Part shown: piece by piece, positions 27,481 to 34,451 of the stretch
Numbering within the stretch: position 1 is the stretch's first letter
Layout of the letters: each line of letters opens with the position of its first letter
Assembly (NCBI GenBank): GCA_035906255.1
Contig: JAMIFM010000018.1
Location: 62,001 to 126,000, forward strand
DNA length: 64,000 bases
Direction: 5' to 3'
DNA from: SB11 sp035906255
Lineage (GTDB): Bacteria > Bacteroidota > Bacteroidia > UBA8524
The notes under the pieces: generated by a model
The model's database searches: none
What the model saw: only the letters and a program-made list of their open reading frames with translations
What the model was told of the DNA's origin: nothing
Program-made: the position numbers and the translations under genes

Positions 27481-28257
27481 TTATTTCTTACGTAGCACGA
27501 TTATATCGGTCGGAACTTCGGAATGGGTAAATACAGTGGGCAGGCGGTAGGCATCTATTAGGTCAGCCAATTGGCCGATAGTATCTTTTGCAACATTGTA
27601 CTTATCGCCCGTGCGCAGGAAATTTTGGCTTATCAGGTACACCAATAGCCCGCCTGATTTAAGTAGTTGCAAGGCTTGGTATATGAAAAATATCTCTACC
27701 TGCTTAAAGAGTTTTTTATCAAAGTAGCTACTGTAACGGTTCTTGTAGATGCCGTAAGGCGGGTTTCCGATAACCAATGAAAACGGGTATTCTTCTAACC
27801 AAGTAGTTTTGCCTTTCAGCTTAGAGGTAAATCGGGGGGCTTCCAAAAAGGCCGTTTCAAAAAAGCCCGTGTGAACGGTTGCTTTTGGGTAAAGGATTTG
27901 GGCAATCCGTGCTGAGGTCGGATTGGTTTCAAATCCTACACATTTTGAAGCATCGGGGGCATCTTTAAAAAGGTTGCCTGTGGCGCACGATGGCTCTAAC
28001 ACCGTTCCCCCGTCGTATCTGTGATGATGCGCAAGTTTCCACATCAACGAGCAGAGCCAATCAGGAGTGTAAAATTCGTATAACAGGCCTGCGTCCGCTT
28101 TTGCTCCTTTGGAAGCAAGGCCGCCGCTTCCTGAATAACGGGCTATCAGTTCCCTGTCAGCTTGGGTATAATCCTCTTTTTTCGCGTCTTTATCAGCAAT
28201 AAAGGTTTGGATATATTGATTAACCTCGTGTTGGTTTCTAAAGGTAGGCTGGCTCAT
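27481..28257 (-). CDS. N6-adenine DNA methyltransferase
   Basis: The 258-residue protein carries AdoMet-binding motif I as VLEPSCATGNLF near residue 87 and the catalytic motif IV as GNPPYG near 161, which is the order of gamma-type adenine methyltransferases. The N-terminal segment YSGSGGLASKGAKADAGLLYEFYTP resembles the start of the N12-class methylase domains fused to DarB-like helicases. Here methylase and helicase are separate genes. No specificity subunit or restriction partner is adjacent, which fits antirestriction more than restriction-modification. The ATG overlaps the lysozyme stop as ATGA. Confidence 0.85.
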   Translation of the reverse strand: MSQPTFRNQHEVNQYIQTFIADKDAKKEDYTQADRELIARYSGSGGLASKGAKADAGLLYEFYTPDWLCSLMWKLAHHHRYDGGTVLEPSCATGNLFKDAPDASKCVGFETNPTSARIAQILYPKATVHTGFFETAFLEAPRFTSKLKGKTTWLEEYPFSLVIGNPPYGIYKNRYSSYFDKKLFKQVEIFFIYQALQLLKSGGLLVYLISQNFLRTGDKYNVAKDTIGQLADLIDAYRLPTVFTHSEVPTDIIVLRKK

Positions 28258-28883
28258 TTCTTTTTGTTTTTAATCTTTTTGTACACCGCCCTTGCAATCA
28301 ATGCCAACGCTACGGCACTTGCCAAACTTATACCTGCTGAAAGGGTGTTGAGGTTATATTTGGTTACCACTTGGGTTAATGAAAGGCGGGAATTGTCCCC
28401 TTTCCATACCCTGTTTTCCCAACCGTTCTTGTTGACCGCATAGTTGGACAAGCTGCGCAAGTATGCTAAACGCCGTTGCACTAACATTGTAAAAAGGTTG
28501 GGGCTGGCTTGGTTGTCCTTGTTGATTTGGGCGGCACGTTGGGCGTAAGTGCCCGATTTGTACCCTAAGCTGTTGTAGCCGCCACCACCCCACACGCTAT
28601 CAGCAAGCAACAGTTTTATGGCAGGGTTGGTTACTTTGTCAATGCCGTAAAACTTCCAGTAGATTTCGTAGGCTACACGCTTTGCTTGCGCTTCGGTGAT
28701 TTGACGGAGGGTCGTTTCATTGCCTGTTATCCCAAAAAGTTTGTGTGCCCATTGTCGCCATACGGCAATGGTAACGCCTCGATTGGTTAAACCGCCCGGG
28801 TCATCGCGAAGCGGTCGGTCAGCGATACCGCCCTCCCATTCTTTGAGTATATACTCGTTCCACAACTCAAATACTGCGTCCAA
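28254..28883 (-). CDS. GH108-type lysozyme with C-terminal membrane anchor
   Basis: The opening ILKEWEGGIADRPLRDDPGG followed by LTNRGVT is the signature of the GH108 (ZliS-type) peptidoglycan hydrolases, with the catalytic Glu in EWEGG. A C-terminal half like their peptidoglycan-binding partner region follows. Unlike most family members it ends in a transmembrane segment (AGISLASAVALALIARAVY) and a lysine tail KKIKNKKK. The start codon is TTG, 2 bases after the upstream stop. It lies in the virion-like operon, so an entry or lysis enzyme embedded in a membrane is likely. Confidence 0.85.
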   Translation of the reverse strand: MDAVFELWNEYILKEWEGGIADRPLRDDPGGLTNRGVTIAVWRQWAHKLFGITGNETTLRQITEAQAKRVAYEIYWKFYGIDKVTNPAIKLLLADSVWGGGGYNSLGYKSGTYAQRAAQINKDNQASPNLFTMLVQRRLAYLRSLSNYAVNKNGWENRVWKGDNSRLSLTQVVTKYNLNTLSAGISLASAVALALIARAVYKKIKNKKK

Positions 28884-28885
28884 CC

Positions 28886-29824
28886 CTATAAAACATTAGT
28901 AAGTGCTACTTGGGAAAAAGTGGGCAACCCTTTTAGGGATGGGTTATACGGTTCATCTGTCAACCTTGTCGGTAGCAACCAAACTTCACGGTTTAACAAA
29001 GGGTTAGCAGCATTGGTGGACAATTGGGGATGGGTAATTTTTACTTTTATCAGCACCACTTGTCCAACCTTGTCGGGTTCGGTTAATCGCATAATGTCTG
29101 CAATCGTTCCCAATGGGCGACTGGCATCCGAGGGGCGTACATAAAAATCCCCCGTTTGGCCTTTTTTGGCTCTCCAGTTGTTAATGTCCCACCACCCGTT
29201 ATCTAAGTAGCCGATGTTTTCCTTACCCGTATAAGTGGAATACACCTTTTTACCCACTGTCAGGCGGGTATTGGGGTATTTTACTTTACTGAGGTTGTTA
29301 CCCATCCATTGATTGAGGTAGTTTACATACGCTGTGTTATCGGGCTTTGCGGCAGGGTCTTGCCACAATCCTGTGGGCTTAAAGATTACCCGCATCCTAT
29401 CCAAATGCTCTTTGGTCAAAATGTTATCAAACCATTCAAACAACGTCCCCCCGTCACTAAGGTTAATCAGGTTCAGCATTTTTAAGCTGCGTACCCCAAA
29501 GTCCTTTACAACCTGTTTCAATTCATCGGTATTTAACCCTGAAACCATTGAAAACAGAGTGTTTGAATTGTATGTAAATACATTGGCCACAGGGATACGT
29601 TTTGATAACTCGTTATACAACTGGTCGGCAATGGACTTGTACTTAAAACTGTCGCTACTAAGTTTTTTAGTGTCCACAGCAATACGTTTTACCTGTTCTT
29701 CCTGAAATTCATCCGTACCCGGGGTAGTGGCCAACTCTTTTTTCTTAAAGAAGTTGTAAATCGCCCACCCGCCCAATACGGCTGCAATGCCTATTCCGAT
29801 GTCCTTAATCCCTTGTGAGTTCAT
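28886..29824 (-). CDS. Membrane-anchored structural-type protein
   Basis: The 312-residue protein begins with one hydrophobic segment (IGIGIAAVLGGWAIYNFF) followed by KKKE, so its bulk should lie on one face of a membrane. The remaining sequence is mixed helix then beta with a C-terminal part rich in short strands (VGKKVYSTYTGKENIGYLDN). I do not recognise the family. It overlaps the upstream 68-residue gene as ATGA and is 2 bases from the lysozyme gene. Its place and build fit a minor virion protein. Confidence 0.5.
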   Translation of the reverse strand: MNSQGIKDIGIGIAAVLGGWAIYNFFKKKELATTPGTDEFQEEQVKRIAVDTKKLSSDSFKYKSIADQLYNELSKRIPVANVFTYNSNTLFSMVSGLNTDELKQVVKDFGVRSLKMLNLINLSDGGTLFEWFDNILTKEHLDRMRVIFKPTGLWQDPAAKPDNTAYVNYLNQWMGNNLSKVKYPNTRLTVGKKVYSTYTGKENIGYLDNGWWDINNWRAKKGQTGDFYVRPSDASRPLGTIADIMRLTEPDKVGQVVLIKVKITHPQLSTNAANPLLNREVWLLPTRLTDEPYNPSLKGLPTFSQVALTNVL

Positions 29825-30027
29825 GTTTTCTTTTTAATGCCAAGTGCAAGGGCGATTTTTCCCTGATTATTAAGGATTTTTTGCTCCACATTAGCGGTTT
29901 TCGCCCATTCAGCAAATAAGGCAAGTGCTTTGTTTGAAAATCCGTCTGAAAGGTCTTGCAACGACCTTGCGCGGTTGTTGTTCGCAACAAGGTCGGTTTC
30001 TTTGGTGGTAATGATGATTTGTGCCAT
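29821..30027 (-). CDS. Small protein of the virion-like operon
   Basis: The 68-residue protein MAQIIITTKETDLVANNNRA... is helical in its second half and ends in a basic tail (ALALGIKKKT). It overlaps the next gene by ATGA. No family is recognised. The stretch upstream (30029-30133) is repeat sequence. Confidence 0.45.
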   Translation of the reverse strand: MAQIIITTKETDLVANNNRARSLQDLSDGFSNKALALFAEWAKTANVEQKILNNQGKIALALGIKKKT

Positions 30028-30028
30028 T

Positions 30029-30171
30029 TTTTAGTGGTTGGTGATTAGTGGTTAGTGTTTGGTCAACTGTCCACGGACGACGGTCAATGGTTTTGCTGTG
30101 GACTGCGGACTGTCGTCTGTTGACAATTGATTATTACAGCGGGGGACTGTTGACTGTTGACTGCTGACTAC
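30029..30171. repeat. Intergenic heptad-type repeat, copy 3 (longest)
   Basis: The segment contains GGTGATTAGTGGTTAGTG, GTCCACGGACGACGGTCAAT, GTGGACTGCGGACTGTCG and GGACTGTTGACTGTTGACTG in succession. Its right edge supplies the last codons (SQQSTVNSPPL) of the coiled-coil gene. Confidence 0.75.
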
Positions 30172-30958
30172 CCTCGGTAGGGGTATTCATCCAATTGTAG
30201 ATGTACTTGGCCATCTCTTTATCCGAGGTAAGTTTGTCAAGGGCAAGTCCTACGTAGGCAAAATGCTCACGGTCGGTAGTTGCCAGCTTAACAAGCTGTT
30301 GGGTAGCATCTGTGATTGCAGATTGGAGTTCGGGGTCGTTGACCGTTTCGATTCCGTTAGTTTTACCTCCTGAGTTGAAACTGTCCACGATTTTATCGAG
30401 CAGGGTTTGCAAATAGGGGTTTTTCTCTATGGTATCTGCAAATCCGTCCAAACCCGTTTTTGATGCTTTTTCCAAGTCCAAATCGCGTTTTTGCAGTTCC
30501 ACCTCTTTTTTCATGTCCGATAACTGCAAATCGTTTTTTACGCGGTTCAGCTCACGGGTGGCTTCGTCCAGTTCGGTGCGCAGTTTTCGGTTTTTGTCGG
30601 CCTCTTCGTTGTACCACTTCTCGTATTGCTTGGCCAACAAGGCTTCGTGGCCAGTATAAACCAGCCCTTGAAAAGCACCTGAAAGGGGCACTCCGTGCGT
30701 TACCGCCGGAGTAGTGACAGTGGGTGTACCGCTTAACGAATATTCAAACTGTCCCTCTTTAATAAAGGATGTTCCGTTGGCCTTAAAGTATTCTACCGTG
30801 CATTTACCGATACCCAATTGGGCTAATACACCCGAAACATAACTTTCAGGGTTTTGGCCTGTTTGGAGGATTTCCTCGTATTTCTTGCGGGGGGTGATGG
30901 GTTTACCGTTCACTGCTACCCGAAGTGCTTTGCCGTAACTGATTTGGTTAAAATTCAT
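30134..30958 (-). CDS. Coiled-coil protein of the virion-like operon
   Basis: From the ATG at 30958 the protein is 274 residues. It starts MNFNQISYGKALRVAVNGKP with a compact alpha/beta domain, then a long charged coiled coil (LRTELDEATRELNRVKNDLQ...KRDLDLEKASKTG), then a helical end. The ATG overlaps the upstream gene as ATGA, which decides the start over an unsupported 61-codon extension. The last 11 residues come from a DNA repeat. It may be a scaffold or internal virion protein. No family is recognised. Confidence 0.55.
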   Translation of the reverse strand: MNFNQISYGKALRVAVNGKPITPRKKYEEILQTGQNPESYVSGVLAQLGIGKCTVEYFKANGTSFIKEGQFEYSLSGTPTVTTPAVTHGVPLSGAFQGLVYTGHEALLAKQYEKWYNEEADKNRKLRTELDEATRELNRVKNDLQLSDMKKEVELQKRDLDLEKASKTGLDGFADTIEKNPYLQTLLDKIVDSFNSGGKTNGIETVNDPELQSAITDATQQLVKLATTDREHFAYVGLALDKLTSDKEMAKYIYNWMNTPTEGSQQSTVNSPPL

Positions 30959-31215
30959 GGCCTGTCCTGTTTGTTTTGTAGTGAAACCTGTATCTCTATC
31001 AGTTTTGAATAAATGGCTTGGTTGGACTGCTTTAGTTCCTTGTAATGCTCCTCTTCGGTGCTGCGGGTTTCTTCCAAGCGGCGTTCCATTTCTGAAATCG
31101 CATTGTCCTGCCTTGCTACTGATATTTTCATATCCACCCAAGCCCCACCGCAGAGGGTAACCGTAGAAATCACAATGGTGATGGCTTGTTTTAAGGTGAG
31201 TTGTTTATCAAACAT
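30955..31215 (-). CDS. Small protein with one membrane segment and a coiled coil
   Basis: The 86-residue protein has an N-terminal transmembrane segment (AITIVISTVTLCGGAWVDM) followed by a heptad-rich coiled coil (ISEMERRLEETRSTEEEHYK). This layout resembles phage i-spanin or holin-accessory proteins and also small virion membrane proteins. Its position a few genes from a lysozyme allows a lysis role, but that is inference. Confidence 0.55.
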   Translation of the reverse strand: MFDKQLTLKQAITIVISTVTLCGGAWVDMKISVARQDNAISEMERRLEETRSTEEEHYKELKQSNQAIYSKLIEIQVSLQNKQDRP

Positions 31216-31219
31216 ATTC

Positions 31220-31462
31220 TTAGTGTAGGAGGGTGAAGTCCGTGTTTACTTTTTGTATTAGTACTTTTTCAATGTCCGATTCGGTTAATTCGTTCAAATC
31301 GTACACCACTACCGAGAATGTTCCGTCTTCGGTTTGGGTTACCGGATAACGGTAACGGGTATTTTGCCCGTCTTCAGTGGGGCTTTGATGGTAGCTGCGG
31401 GAAAAAGCAACGGCTTCTTCCATAGTTGCAAAGGGTATTACCGTATAGTACTTATAATCCAT
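31220..31462 (-). CDS. Small alpha/beta protein
   Basis: From the ATG at 31462 the protein is 80 residues (MDYKYYTVIPFATMEEAVAF...). The ATG overlaps the end of the adhesin-like gene by 11 bases. It is soluble with a helix-strand pattern and no recognised domain. It may be a chaperone or fibre-associated protein by analogy with genes next to phage adhesins. Confidence 0.45.
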   Translation of the reverse strand: MDYKYYTVIPFATMEEAVAFSRSYHQSPTEDGQNTRYRYPVTQTEDGTFSVVVYDLNELTESDIEKVLIQKVNTDFTLLH

Positions 31463-32420
31463 AGGTTTTTCGGGTGTTTTGTTGCAGCCATTGGGCTTCA
31501 TCGGTAGTTAGCAATCTGTTCCATAACAATAATTCACTGATGCCGCTTTGCATCACTGCCGAAAAAGCTGCCCAAATTCTCGGGGCTGCGGTAGGTTGCG
31601 TGCAATGGGCAGGAAAAGCACCTATCAGTGAAATGGGGGTAAGCGGTTCGGTAACTCCGTCAACAATTACAGTTAGCCTGTCAATCCAAGAGGTGTTTAT
31701 TGTACCGTCATAGATTATTGTTACCTGATGGGCTTGAGTGTTATCAAACAATTTGGAGGTGCACAAGTATGCACAGTTGGTCAAATCTCCTAATTGGATA
31801 TTTAGCCTGATGTCTCTGCTGTTGGATGTTCCGCTAAAGGTTACCGTAAAACCGTTAACCTTGCCGTCCATCGAGCCTAAAAAGTAATACGGACGGTAAT
31901 CACTGTTAATGTTCACATTGGATTTGAACACTAAGTGCATAGTAAACTGTTTGCCTGCCCCGAACTGGTAGTTCCCGATGGACATCGGCAAGTTCCACAG
32001 GTAATCTGACAAGGGGACACTGGCAAAAGCGGCTCGATTGCCCGTAAATACATTGCGAAACGGGTATTGGTTGGTGGCAACGGTTTGGGTAGCATTTATT
32101 CCTGTCCCTGATTGGTCAAACCAAATGCGGCCTGCCCCTTGCGAGCCGTTCAACCATTCTGATAAACTTTGTCCGTTTTCGGTAATCGCATTTTCAGTGA
32201 CAAATCCTCCGTACACCGCAGTTATGTTGGTTTCTGCATTGTCCGATACCCTCCTGATGCGAGCATAATTACCCGTATAGCCTTGTGTGAGTTTACGCAC
32301 CGATAAGGCCATTTTAGCTCCTTCAATCCTGTCCAAAACATACCCTTCCCCTGTGCTGATGGCAGCACCGTAGGTATTGTAATTATTAGTATTGGGGGAG
32401 TTGCCGTATGGAGTGAACAT
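31452..32420 (-). CDS. LamG/concanavalin-like adhesin candidate
   Basis: The protein contains RIRRVSDNAETNITAVYGGF and AGRIWFDQSGTGINATQ, segments common in Bacteroidota phage and surface proteins, then a jelly-roll lectin-like domain with the typical end SELLLWNRLLTTDEAQWLQ. I infer carbohydrate binding, such as receptor recognition by a virion spike. The ATG at 32420 (322 residues) sits 10 bases after the upstream stop. A TTG/GTG-type start at 32453 would overlap the upstream gene. Confidence 0.65.
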   Translation of the reverse strand: MFTPYGNSPNTNNYNTYGAAISTGEGYVLDRIEGAKMALSVRKLTQGYTGNYARIRRVSDNAETNITAVYGGFVTENAITENGQSLSEWLNGSQGAGRIWFDQSGTGINATQTVATNQYPFRNVFTGNRAAFASVPLSDYLWNLPMSIGNYQFGAGKQFTMHLVFKSNVNINSDYRPYYFLGSMDGKVNGFTVTFSGTSNSRDIRLNIQLGDLTNCAYLCTSKLFDNTQAHQVTIIYDGTINTSWIDRLTVIVDGVTEPLTPISLIGAFPAHCTQPTAAPRIWAAFSAVMQSGISELLLWNRLLTTDEAQWLQQNTRKTYGL

Positions 32421-32430
32421 ATACTTTTTG

Positions 32431-32685
32431 TTAACAGGTGATTCGGAATGCACGAACGGTGATACTTTTAGTTCCTGCTGTGGTTGCCCATGTGAGACGA
32501 ACCATGCCGCTATAAAAATGGTCGGGGAAATAAGGGAATACCCTTTCTTGCCCGGGTATTAAAAGGGTGTTGTCGTTTAAGGTTACATTGACCGTACCTG
32601 TGTTTTCAGCACTATATCCTGAAAACCCCTCGTGGGAAAAACTGTCGTTGTCACCTGTGTACCTGTAATCGTCCCAGTTTACCAT
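32431..32685 (-). CDS. Small beta-rich protein
   Basis: The 84-residue protein is acidic and aromatic in its first third (MVNWDDYRYTGDNDSFSHEG) and then alternates short strands (TVNVTLNDNTLLIPGQERVF). The predicted fold is a small beta barrel or jelly roll. It follows the 123-residue beta-rich gene by 9 bases. It is a virion subunit candidate of unknown family. Confidence 0.5.
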   Translation of the reverse strand: MVNWDDYRYTGDNDSFSHEGFSGYSAENTGTVNVTLNDNTLLIPGQERVFPYFPDHFYSGMVRLTWATTAGTKSITVRAFRITC

Positions 32686-32694
32686 GTTGCTCGA

Positions 32695-33066
32695 TTATCC
32701 TCTTTGGTCAAACAACAGGTCGATGTTCAAATTGCCGACAAGGGCTTCCAACGTCGTAACCGAAACGGTGTACTGGTAGCCTTGCGCAATGATGCCTTCC
32801 CCCAAATACAGCATTCGTTCGTTGATGGGGGTTGCGGTGTCCACTACCCAAAAGGCACGGTTGCATACATCCACTACTACTTCACCGCCGTTGGCAGGTT
32901 TTAGTCCTACCCTGTAAGTGTCCGAAGCGTTGCGTTTGTTTTCTGCAACGGCTACGGCTGTTATCAGTTGCATATCCTTATCTGCGGTGAAAGTATAGGA
33001 GTATGTGCCTGCTGCGGTGGCAGCAGCAAGAGATATATTCAGGGTTTTTAGTCTTCGTTGTGTCAT
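32695..33066 (-). CDS. Beta-rich protein, virion subunit candidate
   Basis: The 123-residue protein is nearly all beta (ISLAAATAAGTYSYTFTADKDMQLITAVAVAENK in short alternating blocks, ending NLNIDLLFDQRG). It could form a jelly roll. It follows the capsid-candidate gene after a stable hairpin. No family is recognised. Its position suits a penton, spike base or minor capsid protein. Confidence 0.5.
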   Translation of the reverse strand: MTQRRLKTLNISLAAATAAGTYSYTFTADKDMQLITAVAVAENKRNASDTYRVGLKPANGGEVVVDVCNRAFWVVDTATPINERMLYLGEGIIAQGYQYTVSVTTLEALVGNLNIDLLFDQRG

Positions 33067-33081
33067 GGGCTAATGGGGTAA

Positions 33082-33109
33082 AAGGGGCGGTCTTGGCGTT
33101 CCGCCCCTT
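33082..33109 (-). promoter_or_regulatory. Stable intergenic hairpin
   Basis: AAGGGGCGG (33082-33090) pairs with CCGCCCCTT (33101-33109). It lies between the 225-residue gene and the next one, with no T run. It may be an mRNA-stabilising or partial termination element that raises the yield of the upstream product. Confidence 0.5.
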
Positions 33110-33116
33110 GGGTGGG

Positions 33117-33794
33117 TTATACAGCAGAGGTTTTGCGAAGTTGGGCGGCAGTTCCGATGACTTTTAATTCAATGCAACTGTCGGCTACTAAAGAAGCACC
33201 TGTTAACGGCGGAATGATGATACCTGATAGGGCTTCGTCGGGCATCAACAGCTTAGGGTTGTCAAGTGTCAGGGCATCCAACAAATGGCCGCCTTCGGTA
33301 ATTTGGCTGGTGTCGGCAAAAAAGCTCTCCACTTGTTCGTTTAACAATCTTCTTGAACCCTGCCAAAACTCAAAGCGGCTGTTTAGCAATAAGTACGGCA
33401 CTGCAAGGGGTTGCTCGGTAGCTGCCGAAGTAATATTGAAGCCGTATTTACGGCTTTTGTAGGCAGCCGTTTCAGGTTGGCCTGCGGTCTCCGCATAGGC
33501 AAGCCTGACTGCACCGATGGCAAAAGCCATTTTTGCAGGCAGGATGCCCTGATGCAAATCTGTTCTACCTTCTGTTTTGGCAAGGGTAGTATCGATTATG
33601 TTCACAGTGGCGTTTGAGGAAGCGGCCATTGCGCCTAATTTGTACCTCACTTTAAAGCTCATATCGATAAACTCGATATTGCCTGCTTCAAATTGTTTTT
33701 TTACATCGTCCCCTGCTTTGCCTTTTACGATTTGGTCAAGCAGGAATTGCGATACCCCACTGGTAAAATTGGGGTTGCGTCGTATTACACTCAT
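33117..33794 (-). CDS. Candidate major capsid protein
   Basis: The 225-residue protein is soluble, beta-rich in its first half (IEFIDMSFKVRYKLGAMAAS...) and contains a conserved-looking arginine loop (SRFEFWQGSRRLLNEQVESF) and a strand-rich end (SGIIIPPLTGASLVADSCIE). It has no signal or membrane segment. The case for a capsid role is position and context: it is the one larger soluble protein among membrane-anchored small proteins, and it is followed by a stabilising hairpin as abundant products often are. I cannot show a jelly-roll fold from sequence alone. Confidence 0.4.
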   Translation of the reverse strand: MSVIRRNPNFTSGVSQFLLDQIVKGKAGDDVKKQFEAGNIEFIDMSFKVRYKLGAMAASSNATVNIIDTTLAKTEGRTDLHQGILPAKMAFAIGAVRLAYAETAGQPETAAYKSRKYGFNITSAATEQPLAVPYLLLNSRFEFWQGSRRLLNEQVESFFADTSQITEGGHLLDALTLDNPKLLMPDEALSGIIIPPLTGASLVADSCIELKVIGTAAQLRKTSAV

Positions 33795-33796
33795 TT

Positions 33797-33892
33797 TTTG
33801 GTGATTGTTTTTTAGTGATGGGTTGTTGGTGATTAGTGGTCAGTCGATTTACAACCGACTACGGTCTTGGGACTACTGATTTTACAGTACTT
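33797..33892. repeat. Intergenic heptad-type repeat, copy 4
   Basis: The segment contains TTGGTGATTAGTGGTCAGTC and GACTACGGTC units shared with the copies at 26.7 and 30.1 kb. It separates the 225-residue and 185-residue genes and reaches the last codons of the latter. Confidence 0.65.
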
Positions 33893-34439
33893 GGGAAATA
33901 ACATCTACTGCCTCAACTGTCCCGTTGATGGGTCTTGCAGTTAATACGGTTGATGGGGGGTCAGGTTCATAGTAGTTATTGGAATAATAGTTACCCAAGC
34001 CCATCATGGAGGCCATCGGGTCTGTGCCATAACTCATTGGCGGTAGTTCGCCCATACCGTTAATGGTCGGGAAGATTGCTTTGAATTTTTCAACCGCTTC
34101 AGGTGGGATAAACCCACGTAACCTGCCTAATCCGTTCATGGATAATTGAGTTGTACCGTATTCAATGGATTTTAAGCCACCCACAACGGTTGCACCAACC
34201 GCTGTACCTTGCAGGAATTGGCCTAATTTGGTTTTAGGGGGCTTTACAATGAAATGTAACAAGCCGCCCGCCCCGCCGATAAAAAGGGTTAACGGGATTA
34301 GAAACCCTTGTTGGGCATTCGCTTTTTTATTTGCCAAATTGGCAACTACAAGTCCTGTTGTGCCGCCTAAAATCTGCATACCTGCCTTAGCAAGGACGGT
34401 TGGGTTGGTATAGGCTTTTAGTGAAAGAGATGTGCTCAT
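33882..34439 (-). CDS. Integral membrane protein of the virion-like operon
   Basis: The 185-residue protein has three hydrophobic stretches between residues 20 and 90 (LGGTTGLVVANLAN, FLIPLTLFIGGAGGLLHFIV, FLQGTAVGATVVGGL). A polar C-terminal half follows, with three [LIM]xG[LM]G motifs: MNGLG 101-105, INGMG 126-130 and MMGLG 145-149. No family is recognised. A membrane protein in this operon would suit an internal virion membrane. It starts 12 bases after the transglutaminase-fold gene. Confidence 0.55.
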   Translation of the reverse strand: MSTSLSLKAYTNPTVLAKAGMQILGGTTGLVVANLANKKANAQQGFLIPLTLFIGGAGGLLHFIVKPPKTKLGQFLQGTAVGATVVGGLKSIEYGTTQLSMNGLGRLRGFIPPEAVEKFKAIFPTINGMGELPPMSYGTDPMASMMGLGNYYSNNYYEPDPPSTVLTARPINGTVEAVDVISQVL

Positions 34440-34451
34440 TTTATTTTTGTT

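Noticed and set aside
28254..28883. Considered the lysozyme gene as an endolysin of a tailed prophage
   Set aside because: No tail, holin cassette or terminase accompanies it, and it ends in its own membrane anchor, which is unusual for such endolysins.
31452..32420. Considered the LamG-like protein as a glycoside hydrolase
   Set aside because: No catalytic residues or known hydrolase motif are visible. Its pattern is the binding-type jelly roll found in phage and surface proteins.
26661..33892. Considered the heptad-type repeats as a CRISPR array
   Set aside because: The units vary in length and spacing, have no uniform spacers and no cas genes are nearby.
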